A model generated the notes under the pieces. That model was not told where the DNA came from, made no database searches, and saw nothing but the letters and a program-made list of their open reading frames with translations. A stretch of 64,000 bases of DNA from contig OZ244139.1 of the NCBI GenBank assembly GCA_965216205.1, positions 558,001 through 622,000 of the forward strand, in the 5' to 3' direction. How positions within the stretch are numbered: the first letter of the stretch is position 1; every line of letters begins with the position of its first letter. Both the position numbers and the translations under genes were made by a program. This document shows positions 26,482-35,937 of this stretch, in pieces. The DNA comes from CADEDH01 sp965216205 (lineage in GTDB: Bacteria; Actinomycetota; Acidimicrobiia; Acidimicrobiales; SZUA-35).

Positions 26482-27453
26482 TCAAGGGAGGCGTTGGAAC
26501 CACAGGAGGCTGAAGCCCGCTGCGACCATGAGCAGCGCAGCGCCCAGTCCCACGAACCAGTCGGTGATCTCCCGGTCGATCTCTTCGTAGCCGATGGCCG
26601 AGCCGATGTCGGTGTAGACCGCTTCGAGCTCCTCGAGGGTGGAGGCGGTGAAGAACGCGCCCCCGGTCTCGTCGGCGATGTGGCGCAGGTTCTCCTCCCG
26701 CACCGGCACGGCGATCGGCTCGTTCTCCACGATGTCGGTCTGGGGGTCGTCGTAGATGATGATGCCGCCCGGCGTCCCGAACGCGATCGTCGACACCGGC
26801 ACGTCGGCCTCCCGCGCCGCCACGATCGCCTCGTCGTCGGGGCGCCCGACCGTCGTCTCGCCGTCCGACAACAGCACGATCCTGGCCGGCGGCGGCTCGC
26901 CCGAGCTGTCGGCCGGGGCGTTGGCCAACGCATCGAGCGAGGTGAAGATGGCCTCGCCGATCGCGGTCGACTCGGCGAGCGCCAGATTGTCGATCGCGTT
27001 CTGGGCCGCCAGGCGATCCTGGGTCGGCGGGACCAGCACCGCCGCCGACCCGGCGAAGGAGACGACGCCCACGTTCAGTGTCGGCGGGAGCTCGTCGATG
27101 AACCGCTTGGCCGCGGCCTGGGCCGCCTCCAGGCGGTTCGCCTCCACGTCGGGCGCCTGCATCGACAACGACACGTCGATCGCCACGATCACCGTCGCTC
27201 GCTCGCGGGGAACCCGGACCTGGCGGGCCGGCTGGGCGAAGCCGGTGACGAGCACGGCGAGCGACGCCAGGAACACGGCGGCGGGGAGGTGCCGGCGGAA
27301 GCCGGGCCGGCGGGGCGCCACCGAATCGAGCAGGTCGGGCGAGGTGAACCGGAGCGCGTAGGTCTTCCGGCGTCGCTGCATCAGCACGTACACCACGAGC
27401 AGGAGGCCGACTGCGACGAGGAACCACAGCCGCCACGCGGTGAGGAACGTCAT
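26482..27453 (-). CDS. VWA-domain membrane protein (BatA-like)
   Basis: A 323-residue protein with two N-terminal helices (about residues 5-24 and 55-72), a von Willebrand A domain (about 87-290) and a C-terminal helix (about 297-318). The metal-binding site is intact: IAIDVSLSM gives DxSxS, a Thr follows in ESTAIGEAI, and LLSDGET gives the Asp. It is the last of three minus-strand genes with MoxR and DUF58, a set seen in many bacteria where MoxR is thought to insert metal or remodel the VWA partner. It overlaps the DUF58 gene by four bases. Confidence 0.88.
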   Translation of the reverse strand: MTFLTAWRLWFLVAVGLLLVVYVLMQRRRKTYALRFTSPDLLDSVAPRRPGFRRHLPAAVFLASLAVLVTGFAQPARQVRVPRERATVIVAIDVSLSMQAPDVEANRLEAAQAAAKRFIDELPPTLNVGVVSFAGSAAVLVPPTQDRLAAQNAIDNLALAESTAIGEAIFTSLDALANAPADSSGEPPPARIVLLSDGETTVGRPDDEAIVAAREADVPVSTIAFGTPGGIIIYDDPQTDIVENEPIAVPVREENLRHIADETGGAFFTASTLEELEAVYTDIGSAIGYEEIDREITDWFVGLGAALLMVAAGFSLLWFQRLP

Positions 27454-28400
27454 CGGCGCGCGGTCTGGGCCAGGCGGTGCTTGCGCTGCACCACGAACGG
27501 AACGAGATCGTCGAGCCAGGGCCGACCGGTCGACAACACGAGGTGATCGACCCTCGCCGAGCGGAGCGCCGCCTCGAGCGCGTCCTGGCGGATGCGAGCC
27601 GCGTCGGCGAAGGCGTCGCGCACCTTCTTCTTGTGGGTCGCGATCTCCCGTTCGCCACCACCGGCCGGATCCCGGACCACCACCACACCGACGTTCGGCA
27701 GCTCGAACTCTCGGGGGTCGGTCACCTGGACCGCCAGCACGTCGTGATGCTGGCCGACGATCTGCATACCCCGCTCCCAGCCCGGCTCGACCAGGAAGTC
27801 GGAGATGACCACCACCAGCCCCCGCCGCTTGGCGACGCTGCGGGTGCGCATGAGGGCCGCTGCGAGATCGGTCACGCCCGCGCCGTCGTCGACCGGGAAC
27901 GCCGCGATGTCGTGCAGGACCCGGAGGAAGTGCTTGCGGGAACTGCGTGGCGGAACGACCGGCACCGGGACGTCACGGTCGGCGTCGGCCGGTCCTGCGA
28001 ACACCGCCCCGATCTGGTTGCCGTCACGATTGGTGAGGAACCCGACGGCCGCCGCGGCGGCGAGGACCAGCTCCCGCTTGTGGGTGAGGGCGGTGCCGAA
28101 GTCGAGCCGGGGGGAGCGGTCGACCACCAACCACGTCTGCAACTCCCGCTCCGCGATCGTCTGGCGGATGTGGGCTTCCTGGAGCCGAGCGGTGACATTC
28201 CAGTCGATGCGGCGAACGTCGTCGCCGGGGGCGTAGCGGCGGGTCTCGCCGAGCTCCGACCCGTGGCCCGGCACGAGCCCACGGTGGTCGCCGTGCAGGA
28301 GGCCGTCGAGCCGGCGGGTCACCTCGAGCTCGAGCCGGCGGAGGATGTCACGGGTGTCGGAGTCGGCGACCGCCAGCCCGGCCCCGTCGGGCTCGGTCAC
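27450..28400 (-). CDS. DUF58 domain protein
   Basis: A 316-residue protein. DUF58 is a degenerate VWA-like domain whose signature is ETRRYAPGDDVRRIDWNVTA (about residues 52-71), followed by TWLVVDRSPRLDFG, where DRS replaces a full metal site. It is encoded between moxR and VWA genes with four-base overlaps on both sides, so the three are translated together. The complex's substrate is unknown. GTG start. Confidence 0.88.
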   Translation of the reverse strand: MTEPDGAGLAVADSDTRDILRRLELEVTRRLDGLLHGDHRGLVPGHGSELGETRRYAPGDDVRRIDWNVTARLQEAHIRQTIAERELQTWLVVDRSPRLDFGTALTHKRELVLAAAAAVGFLTNRDGNQIGAVFAGPADADRDVPVPVVPPRSSRKHFLRVLHDIAAFPVDDGAGVTDLAAALMRTRSVAKRRGLVVVISDFLVEPGWERGMQIVGQHHDVLAVQVTDPREFELPNVGVVVVRDPAGGGEREIATHKKKVRDAFADAARIRQDALEAALRSARVDHLVLSTGRPWLDDLVPFVVQRKHRLAQTARR

Positions 28401-30169
28401 GTCGGCGGCTCGGCCGCCGGCCCCGCTCGACCGGAGCCACCCTGGCCGGCCTTGGCGTCCGACATGGCGTGGCCCGATCCGTCGCGCCCGGCGCCGGCCC
28501 GATCGTCGCTGTTCCCGCCGTCGCTGCTACCACCGTCGCTGTTCCCGCCGTCGTTGTTACCACCGGCGCTGTGCCCGCTCGGGCCATCGGCGCCGGCACC
28601 GCCAGGCGGTGTCCCCTCGGCTCCGTCCCGATCGTGGCCGACGTCGTCACCGACGGTCGGCCCCGGCGCCGCTGCCGGGCCATCCGGCAGCGGGCCGGTG
28701 GTCACGGTGCCGTCGGGGTCCGGGAGGGCGGACGGGGTGTGGGCGGTGATCTCGGCGGCATCGGTGGTCTTCGCCGCATCGTGGGCCCCGATCCCGGACC
28801 CGCCGCCCGCTGCGGCTGGACCGGCGGGAACGCCGGCCGTCGCGGTGGCGGCCGCCACCGTCGGTGCCGCCGACGAGCCCGACCCCGAAGCGGTAGCCGC
28901 AGCCGCTGGAACCGACGAGCCCGGCGCCGACGAGCCCGACCCCGAAGCCACAGCAACAGCCGGTGGCGTCGTCGAGGCGGGCGCCCCAGCCGCTGCCGCC
29001 GCTGGCGCGGACGGCGCGCCGGGTGCGGCGAGCGAGCCGAGTCGATGGGGCGACGCGTCGGTGGGCATCGGTGCGATCGGGTCACCAGGGCCGGGGGGTG
29101 GTGGTATGCCGGCAACCTCCGAGGGGATGGGAACCGGTCCAGCACCTCTGCGGGGCGGGTTCCCGCCCTGCTGGTTGGCTCGGCGCTCGACCTCGATCGG
29201 CGAGATCGCCGTCGCCGGCACCATCGCCAGCACCCGGTTCAGGATCTCGTCGGGCCCGAGCCCCTTGGCCAGGGCCTCGTAGGACAGCATGAGCCGGTGG
29301 CGGAACACGTCACGGGCGACGTCGAAGGTGTCCTGGGGGATCACGTAGGTGCGGCCCCGGAGGAGGGCCAGCGCCCGGGAAGCGGCGATCAGGCCGAGGG
29401 TGGCCCGGGGACTCACCCCGAAGTCGATCAGGGGCGCCAGCTCCGGCATGCCCCGCTGCGCCGGCTCGCGGGTGGCCATGACCAGGTCGACGGCGTACTG
29501 GGCGACAGCCGAGTCGACGTAGACCTCGTCGGCGACGATCTGGAGCCGCTGCAGCTCGTCGAGATCCATCACCCGATCGGCCTCCGGCGGGCTCACCCCC
29601 ATTCGGCGAATGATCTCGAGCTCCTCCTCCGGGGAGGGGTAGCCGACGACCACCTTCATCAGGAATCGGTCGCGCTGGGCCTCGGGCAGGGTGTAGACAC
29701 CTTCGGACTCCACCGGGTTCTGGGTGGCCAGCACGAGGAACGGCTCCGGCAACGGCCGGGTGGTGCCACCGATCGACACCTGTCGCTCGGCCATCACCTC
29801 GAGCAGCGCCGATTGGACCTTGGCCGGTGCCCTGTTGATCTCGTCGGTCAGGACGAGGTTGGCGAAGACGGGACCCCACTCGATGTCGAACCGCTCGTCG
29901 CTCGACCGCCAGATGCGGGTGCCGACGAGGTCGGAGGGGAGCAGGTCGGGGGTGAACTGCAGTCGCACGAACGAACCGCCGATCGCCTGGGCCATCGTCG
30001 ACACGGCGAGCGTCTTGGCCAGGCCGGGCAGCCCTTCGAGCAGCACGTGGCCCCGTGCGAGCAGCGCCACGAGCAGGCGTTCCACCATGTGGTCCTGCCC
30101 GACGATCACCCGCTTGATCTCGAACAGCACCCGTTCGAGCTCGGCGGCGGCTTCTCGGTTCCCGGTCAT
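28397..30169 (-). CDS. MoxR-family AAA+ ATPase with long disordered tail
   Basis: A 590-residue protein. Residues 1-320 are a standard MoxR ATPase: Walker A LEGLPGLAKT (about residues 44-53), Walker B LVLTDEINRAP, sensor LATQNPVE, then the C-terminal lid (VSPRATLGLIAASRALA). From about 325 to the end the chain is Pro, Ala, Gly and Ser rich with NDGGNSDGG repeats and should be disordered; most MoxR proteins end near 330. GGAGGAGC precedes the ATG at 30169. It heads the MoxR, DUF58, VWA operon and is divergent from a two-component system 150 bp away. Confidence 0.9.
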   Translation of the reverse strand: MTGNREAAAELERVLFEIKRVIVGQDHMVERLLVALLARGHVLLEGLPGLAKTLAVSTMAQAIGGSFVRLQFTPDLLPSDLVGTRIWRSSDERFDIEWGPVFANLVLTDEINRAPAKVQSALLEVMAERQVSIGGTTRPLPEPFLVLATQNPVESEGVYTLPEAQRDRFLMKVVVGYPSPEEELEIIRRMGVSPPEADRVMDLDELQRLQIVADEVYVDSAVAQYAVDLVMATREPAQRGMPELAPLIDFGVSPRATLGLIAASRALALLRGRTYVIPQDTFDVARDVFRHRLMLSYEALAKGLGPDEILNRVLAMVPATAISPIEVERRANQQGGNPPRRGAGPVPIPSEVAGIPPPPGPGDPIAPMPTDASPHRLGSLAAPGAPSAPAAAAAGAPASTTPPAVAVASGSGSSAPGSSVPAAAATASGSGSSAAPTVAAATATAGVPAGPAAAGGGSGIGAHDAAKTTDAAEITAHTPSALPDPDGTVTTGPLPDGPAAAPGPTVGDDVGHDRDGAEGTPPGGAGADGPSGHSAGGNNDGGNSDGGSSDGGNSDDRAGAGRDGSGHAMSDAKAGQGGSGRAGPAAEPPT

Positions 30170-30319
30170 GCTCCTCCATAGTGCACCCCTGTCCACGAAA
30201 GGGGAGCGAAAGGGATCGGCGGCTGCTCCCAAGGGTAGAGCCCGGCCAGCCGGGCGGGTGGTCGCTGGCGGGTTGGCCTCCCGCTCCGGTTCGACGAGAC
30301 CGCGTCGTACGCTCGGCCC

Positions 30320-31090
30320 ATGCGGATTCTCGTGGTGGAAGACGAGCCCGACCTCGCGACCGCGATCGCGGCCGGGTTGCGGCGCGAGGGCTACGCGGTC
30401 GACATCGCCAACGACGGCCAATCGGCTCTCGACCGGCTCGCTGTCAACAGCTACGACCTCGTCACGCTCGACCTCAACCTCCCCGACATCGACGGTCGGG
30501 AGGTGTGTCGGCTCGTCCGCACCGACGATCGGTTCGACGGCTCCACCCGGGTGCTGATGCTGACCGCCCGCGACGGCATCGACGATCGGGTGGCCGGGCT
30601 CGACGACGGCGCCGACGACTACCTCGTCAAACCGTTCGCTTTACGAGAGCTTTCCGCCAGGGTGCGTACGTTGCTGAGACGGGAGACGTCCGGCGACGAT
30701 GCCGTGCTCACCGTGGGCGCGCTACGCCTCGACACCGCACGACGCGCCGTGACCTGGGGAGAGCAACCGATCGACCTGACCACGAAGGAGTTCGCGCTGA
30801 TGCGCTACTTCATGACCTACCCGGGCGAGGTCCTCTCCCAGGAGCGGCTGCTCGAGCACGTGTGGGACGAGATGGTCGATCCGTTCACCAACACCGCCCG
30901 GGTGACGGTCGGCACGCTGCGCCGCAAGCTCGCCGCGGCCACCGACCACCAGTTGATCGAGACCGTGATCGGCGCCGGCTATCGGCTGATCGAGGCGTTC
31001 GACGACACGGCCGCTGCGGATTCGGCCGCGGTCGAGCCCGAGCTCCCCGGCGACAGCGACGGGGGCGGCGACAGCGACGGGGGCGGCTGA
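30320..31090 (+). CDS. OmpR-family response regulator
   Basis: A 256-residue regulator. The receiver domain starts MRILVVEDEPDL and has phospho-acceptor Asp51 (TLDLNLPDIDG) and Lys in YLVKPFALRELS. The DNA-binding winged helix runs from about 130 to 232 (DLTTKEFALMRYF; TLRRKLAAATDHQLIETVIGAGYRL in parts). A short Asp/Gly repeat tail (DSDGGGDSDGGG) follows. The histidine kinase gene begins 2 bp after its stop. Targets are unknown; the adjacent protease gene is a natural candidate. Confidence 0.92.
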   Translation: MRILVVEDEPDLATAIAAGLRREGYAVDIANDGQSALDRLAVNSYDLVTLDLNLPDIDGREVCRLVRTDDRFDGSTRVLMLTARDGIDDRVAGLDDGADDYLVKPFALRELSARVRTLLRRETSGDDAVLTVGALRLDTARRAVTWGEQPIDLTTKEFALMRYFMTYPGEVLSQERLLEHVWDEMVDPFTNTARVTVGTLRRKLAAATDHQLIETVIGAGYRLIEAFDDTAAADSAAVEPELPGDSDGGGDSDGGG

Positions 31091-31092
31091 CG

Positions 31093-32301
31093 ATGCCCCG
31101 CTGGGCGCAGTCGATCCGGTTCCGGCTGTCGCTCGCCTACGCCCTCGCCGTGTTCACGACGGGGACGGTCCTGCTCGCAGCGCTCATGCTGTGGCAGATG
31201 CACCGGCTCGACGAGGAGCTCACCGTGGAGCGTCGGGCGCTCATCATCCAGGACGTGGACACGGGCCGTCAGTTCGAGACCGACGTGCGGGTGGTCACCC
31301 AGGAGGACTACTTCCAGGCGGTGCTCGAGGCCTACGAGCGGGCGGTCAAGCGGGAGTACCTCCGCGAGGCCCGCAACGCCTCGTTGGTGGGTCTCGGGGT
31401 GCTCTTCGTGGTCGCCTTCGGCGTGGGTTGGCTCCTCTCGGGCTGGGCGCTCCGCCCGATGGGACGGATGGCGGCGGTGGCGCGCGACATCTCGGGAACG
31501 GAGCTCTCCCGGCGGATCGGGTTGCGGGGCCCGGAGGACGAGCTGAAGGACCTCGCCGACACCTTCGACGAGATGCTCGACCGTCTCCAGGCCTCCTTCG
31601 AGGACCAGCGGCGCTTCGTGCAGGATGCCTCCCACGAGCTCCGCAATCCGCTGGCGGTGGCGCAGGCGAATCTGGAGCTCGTCATCGACGACCCGGAGGC
31701 GAGTCCGGCCGACCTGCGGGCGGCCGCCGAGGTCGCGCACACGTCGAACGGCCGGCTGAACGCCATCGTCGACGATCTCATCAGCCAGGCTCGACAGGGC
31801 GTGCAGCCCCAGCTCGCGGAGGAGGTCGATCTCCGCGAGCTGGTGGCCGACATCGCGGCCGAGCTCGACGCCAGTGCCGCGAGTCGGAGGATCGCGCTCC
31901 TGACCACACCCGATGATGTCGTCGGATCTGGCGACGAGCCGTCCGGCCGGCCTGTGGTGAACGGTGATGGAGCCGCCCTCCGCCGAGCGGTCACCAATCT
32001 CGTCGTGAACGCCATTCGACTCGCCCCCGAGGGCTCGGCGGTCACGATCGCCACCGGCATCGACGACAACGCGGCGGTGGTCACCGTGACCGACGAGGGT
32101 CCCGGAATCGACCCCTCCCACCACGACGCCGTGTTCGAGCGGTTCTGGCGGGGCGACGATGCCGGCAAGGGCCTCGGGCTGGGCCTCAGCATCGTCCGTC
32201 AGGTGGCGCAACGGCATGGAGGCACCGTCGATCTACGCTCGACGGTCGGCGTGGGATCGACCTTCACCATCCGGCTGCCCATGCCGATCTCGGTGGTGTG
32301 A
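31093..32301 (+). CDS. Sensor histidine kinase
   Basis: A 402-residue membrane kinase. Two helices (about residues 11-33 and 99-119) frame a short extracytoplasmic region of about 65 residues; a HAMP domain follows (GWALRPMGRMAAVARDISGTELSRRI in parts). The phospho-acceptor is His181 in DASHELRNPLAVAQ. The ATPase domain has the N box NLVVNAIRLAP, G1 DEGPGID and G2 GLGLGLSIVRQVAQRHGG. It pairs with the response regulator just upstream. Confidence 0.93.
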   Translation: MPRWAQSIRFRLSLAYALAVFTTGTVLLAALMLWQMHRLDEELTVERRALIIQDVDTGRQFETDVRVVTQEDYFQAVLEAYERAVKREYLREARNASLVGLGVLFVVAFGVGWLLSGWALRPMGRMAAVARDISGTELSRRIGLRGPEDELKDLADTFDEMLDRLQASFEDQRRFVQDASHELRNPLAVAQANLELVIDDPEASPADLRAAAEVAHTSNGRLNAIVDDLISQARQGVQPQLAEEVDLRELVADIAAELDASAASRRIALLTTPDDVVGSGDEPSGRPVVNGDGAALRRAVTNLVVNAIRLAPEGSAVTIATGIDDNAAVVTVTDEGPGIDPSHHDAVFERFWRGDDAGKGLGLGLSIVRQVAQRHGGTVDLRSTVGVGSTFTIRLPMPISVV

Positions 32302-32362
32302 TCTGCTTTCGATCGATTTTCGGGCGAGCGACTAGATTTTGAGTGGAGAACGGGAGGCAGGA

Positions 32363-33838
32363 ATGGCATCCGATCGCTGGGGCAGATCCCCGATCGACGA
32401 GTCGGCGACGCAGACCACACCGCTGCCCGCTGCTGCCGAGGGATCCGATGCCACGGTGACGTCGCCGTTCGAGGCACCATCGGGTGGGCCGCCCTCGACG
32501 ACGCCGAGCGCCGCTCCCTTCGGGCAGTGGCCACCGCCGACGGCCGCCGGGCCCCCGGCACCGGGTACAGCCGTCGCCCTGACCGCCGACCCTGGCAGCC
32601 CGCCCCGGACGAACGGCACGGAGGGTGGGGGTACGCCCAGCCTCGCCACCGGGACAGCGCCGTCGTCGCCGCCGACCCGTCACCGGCCCGATGCCGCCGC
32701 GTCCCCGACCGCACCGCCCGCTACGCCCGCGCCGTCGTTGGTCGCGCCGCCTCCGGTGCAGAGCGTCACACCCGGACCCGGGTGGGGTTGGCGTGCGCTG
32801 GTGGCGTTCGTCGCCGGTGGTCTGCTGACCGGCGCCGGGTTCGCCATCGCCCAGCTCGACGGCGGAGACGACACCGCCGCCGGCGGCGGCGCCTCGGTGG
32901 AGGCGACCGAGGCGACCACCACCTCGACGGCCACCACCGGAACCTCCCCACCCGCCACGGTCGCGCCCAACGCCGCCAACCCCGCGGCCGCGGTCGCCGA
33001 GACGCTCGGACCCTCGGTCGTGCAGGTCGAGACGAACCTGGGCATCGGGTCCGGCGTCATCTACGACGATGGGCTGATCCTCACCAACCATCACGTCATC
33101 GACCGGGCCACCCAGGTGCGGATCCAGCTCAAGGACGGTCGGCGGCTGCCCGCCGAGGTGCTCGGTAGCGACGAGGCCGTCGACATCGCCGTCGTCTCGG
33201 TCGGGCCCGGCGAGGACCTCCCCATCGCGCCGTTGGCGACCGGCGAGCACCCGGTCGTCGGTCAGGTGGCGATCGCGATCGGCTCGCCGTTCCAGTTGCA
33301 GCAGACGGTGACCGAGGGGATCGTGTCGGCCGTCAACCGACCCGTGCCGACCGGTGGCGTCTACACCGCGATGATCCAGACCGACGCCCCGATAAACCCC
33401 GGCAACTCGGGCGGCGCCCTGGCCGACAGCCAAGGGCGGGTCATCGGCATCAACACCGCCATCCAGACCGATGGCAACTCGAACACGAACGCCGGTATCG
33501 GCTTCGCGATCCCGATCGACACCGCGATCAGCGTCGCCGACCGGATCGTCGCCGGTATCCCGATCCAAGCCGGGTTCCTGGGCGTGGAGGGTGGCCAATC
33601 GATCGACGGCGCGGCCGGCGTGCAGATCACCGCCATCACCGAGGGGAGCGCGGCCGAGGTGTCCGGCCTGCTCGTCGGTGACCTGATCGTCGCGATCGAC
33701 GGCGCCCCGGTGACCGCATTCGAGGAGCTCGCCGGACTGGTCGTGGCGCAGGCTCCCGGCGACGTCGTCGAGTTGGACGTCGTACGCAACGGCCAACCGC
33801 TCACCCTCGAAGCCACGCTCGGCGCCCGCGACGACTGA
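32363..33838 (+). CDS. HtrA-type serine protease (trypsin-PDZ)
   Basis: A 491-residue protein. About 140 residues of Pro/Thr/Ala-rich cytoplasmic sequence precede a transmembrane helix (ALVAFVAGGLLTGAGFAIA), a Thr-rich linker, the protease and one PDZ domain (about 395-485). The catalytic triad is His244 (TNHHVID), Asp274 (AVDIAVV) and Ser349 (NPGNSGGAL). It should degrade misfolded envelope proteins. The ATG at 32363 has GGGAGG six bases upstream. It follows a two-component system by 61 bp, as with CseBC/HtrA-like stress sets in other actinobacteria. Confidence 0.9.
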   Translation: MASDRWGRSPIDESATQTTPLPAAAEGSDATVTSPFEAPSGGPPSTTPSAAPFGQWPPPTAAGPPAPGTAVALTADPGSPPRTNGTEGGGTPSLATGTAPSSPPTRHRPDAAASPTAPPATPAPSLVAPPPVQSVTPGPGWGWRALVAFVAGGLLTGAGFAIAQLDGGDDTAAGGGASVEATEATTTSTATTGTSPPATVAPNAANPAAAVAETLGPSVVQVETNLGIGSGVIYDDGLILTNHHVIDRATQVRIQLKDGRRLPAEVLGSDEAVDIAVVSVGPGEDLPIAPLATGEHPVVGQVAIAIGSPFQLQQTVTEGIVSAVNRPVPTGGVYTAMIQTDAPINPGNSGGALADSQGRVIGINTAIQTDGNSNTNAGIGFAIPIDTAISVADRIVAGIPIQAGFLGVEGGQSIDGAAGVQITAITEGSAAEVSGLLVGDLIVAIDGAPVTAFEELAGLVVAQAPGDVVELDVVRNGQPLTLEATLGARDD

Positions 33839-33884
33839 GGGCGCTTGGCCGGCAAAACCGCTGGTCACTGGGTAGATCACCCAC

Positions 33885-33912
33885 TTCAACATCGATGACC
33901 ATGGGCTAGGGT
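33885..33912 (+). promoter_or_regulatory. Possible sigma-70-like promoter for the dehydratase gene
   Basis: TTCAAC (33885-33890) and TAGGGT (33907-33912) are separated by 16 bp in the gap between the protease and dehydratase genes. The match is partial and rests on sequence alone. Confidence 0.3.
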
Positions 33913-34002
33913 CCTCGTAGGCGATGGGGGAGCATCACCTCTGCCCGCCGTGCCCAGGAGGGAAGCGCCTGAACGTCAGGCCGGACTGGGCGGAGGGACC
34001 GA

Positions 34003-35832
34003 ATGCAGCAGTTCTTGGCATCGGCGTACGCGTCCGATCGATGGCGTCACCTCATCGTGGTGACCATCGACTCGCTCGCGTGGCTCGTCGCCCTCGCTGC
34101 CGCCTCCGCGACGCGTTATTCGATCTCCCGGTCCGAGGTCCACTGGGGCAACCTCCTGTCGCTGGTGCTCGTGGCCGTCGCGGTCACGGTGCTGCTGTCA
34201 CGCTTGCCCGCGTTCCATCCTGGCCGATGCCGCCGTGGCTCGATCGACGACGCCCAGAGCGTGCTCACCGCCTGGACGATCGTGTCGCCCGTCGTGCTCA
34301 TCGCCAACTACTTCGTCCTCGGGCGGCCGGTGCCCACCACGGCCCTCGCGCTCGGGTTGCCCCTGGCCCTGCTGGTGATGTTCGGCGCCCGGATCGGTTG
34401 GCGGGTCGGCTGTGAGCGTGTCCGTCGGCCGAGGCTGAACCCGAGCTCCAAGCGGGTGATCGTCTTCGGAGCCGGCGACGGCGGTGAGCAGATCATCCGG
34501 GCGATGCTGCGCGACCCGAGCGCCGAGTTCCACCCGGTGGCGATCCTCGACGACAACCACGAGCGGCGGAGCATCGGCGGGGTGCCGGGCTTCGGCGGCC
34601 GGAACGACATCGGCTCGGTGGCCGTCAAGGTCGAGGCCGACGTGCTCCTCATCGCCATCCCGAGCGCCGATTCGAAGCTGATCGCCGAGCTCGACGGGCT
34701 GGGCCGCTCCGCTGGGCTCGACGTGCGGGTGCTCCCGTCCGCTGCCGAGTTGCTCGGCATGCTGCAGGTGGGCGACATCCGCGAGCTGACGGAGTCGGAT
34801 CTGCTCGGCCGTGCCGAGGTCGACGTCGACCTCGACGGCATCGCCGAGTACATCACCGGTCGGCGGGTGCTCGTGACCGGCGCCGGCGGCTCGATCGGCT
34901 CGGAGCTGTGTCGACAGGTCTCACAGCTCGACCCCGCAGCGCTGTTCATGCTCGACCGCGACGAGAGCGCCCTCCACTCGCTGCAGCTCTCGATCGAGGG
35001 GAAGGCGTTGCTCGACACGCCCTACCTCCTGGTGGCCGACATCCGGGACCGGGAACGGATGGAGGAGCTGTTCGCGGAGCACTCGTTCGACGTGGTCTTC
35101 CACACCGCGGCGCTCAAGCACCTGACGCTGCTGGAGCAGCATCCCGCCGAAGGGGTGAAGACCAACGTCCATGGCACGATCAACCTCGTCGACGCAGCGG
35201 TGCAGAACGGCGTTTCGGAGTTCGTGAACATCTCCACCGACAAGGCGGCCGATCCGACGAGCGTCCTCGGTGCCACGAAGCTCCTGGCCGAGCGGGTCAC
35301 CACGCTCGCCGCCGCGAACACGGGCCTCCGCTACCTCTCGGTGCGGTTCGGCAACGTGCTGGGGAGCCGGGGCTCGGTGCTCCCGACGTTCCGCCAGCAG
35401 ATCGCCCGGGGCGGCCCGGTCACGGTGACCCATCCCGACGTCACCCGATTCTTCATGACGATCCCCGAGGCCGTCCGGCTCGTGCTCCAGGCCGGTGCCA
35501 TCGGGCGGGGCGGCGAGATCATGATCCTCGACATGGGCGAGCCGGTGAAGATCGTCGACGTCGCTCGCCGTCTCATCGACCAGAGCGGCAAGCGGATCGA
35601 CATCACGTTCACCGGGCTCCGCACCGGCGAGAAGCTCCACGAGATACTGGTGGCCCACGGCGAGATGGGGCGCACCCGCGAGCACCCGCTCATCAACCAC
35701 GCACGGGGATCGACCGAGCTCGCCATCCACGACCACGTCGACCTCGACGAGCCCGGTCGCTCGATCGTCCTGTCCGCCGCCGCCGAGCTCTGCGACGACC
35801 GGGTGGTCGAGATGGCGAACTACGCGAGCTGA
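34003..35832 (+). CDS. Membrane nucleotide-sugar 4,6-dehydratase (FlaA1/CapD/PglF type)
   Basis: A 609-residue protein. Four N-terminal helices (about residues 18-35, 50-66, 88-107 and 111-130) anchor it. A first Rossmann fold (IVFGAGDGGEQI, about 152) is followed by the catalytic dehydratase domain (VTGAGGSIGSELCRQ, about 289-303). NISTDKAADPTSVLGATKLLAE matches the WbpM/PglF active-site region, where Met or Leu-like residues replace the usual catalytic Tyr. It likely makes UDP-4-keto-6-deoxy-HexNAc for surface polysaccharide or glycoprotein. It stands alone, without glycosyltransferase genes nearby. Confidence 0.88.
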   Translation: MQQFLASAYASDRWRHLIVVTIDSLAWLVALAAASATRYSISRSEVHWGNLLSLVLVAVAVTVLLSRLPAFHPGRCRRGSIDDAQSVLTAWTIVSPVVLIANYFVLGRPVPTTALALGLPLALLVMFGARIGWRVGCERVRRPRLNPSSKRVIVFGAGDGGEQIIRAMLRDPSAEFHPVAILDDNHERRSIGGVPGFGGRNDIGSVAVKVEADVLLIAIPSADSKLIAELDGLGRSAGLDVRVLPSAAELLGMLQVGDIRELTESDLLGRAEVDVDLDGIAEYITGRRVLVTGAGGSIGSELCRQVSQLDPAALFMLDRDESALHSLQLSIEGKALLDTPYLLVADIRDRERMEELFAEHSFDVVFHTAALKHLTLLEQHPAEGVKTNVHGTINLVDAAVQNGVSEFVNISTDKAADPTSVLGATKLLAERVTTLAAANTGLRYLSVRFGNVLGSRGSVLPTFRQQIARGGPVTVTHPDVTRFFMTIPEAVRLVLQAGAIGRGGEIMILDMGEPVKIVDVARRLIDQSGKRIDITFTGLRTGEKLHEILVAHGEMGRTREHPLINHARGSTELAIHDHVDLDEPGRSIVLSAAAELCDDRVVEMANYAS

Positions 35833-35937
35833 ACGACCCCGGCCGGGTGACCCGCCGGCCGCTGCCACGACTCGCCGTCGGCCCGACACGCTCCGCCCTG
35901 TCCGGGACCGGGGCGGAGAAATATAGGCTCGGAGTCA

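Noticed and set aside
32141..32160. GTTCTGGCGG match inside the histidine kinase gene as a further hairpin repeat
   Set aside because: It encodes the conserved ERFWRG motif of the ATPase domain and has no inverted partner.
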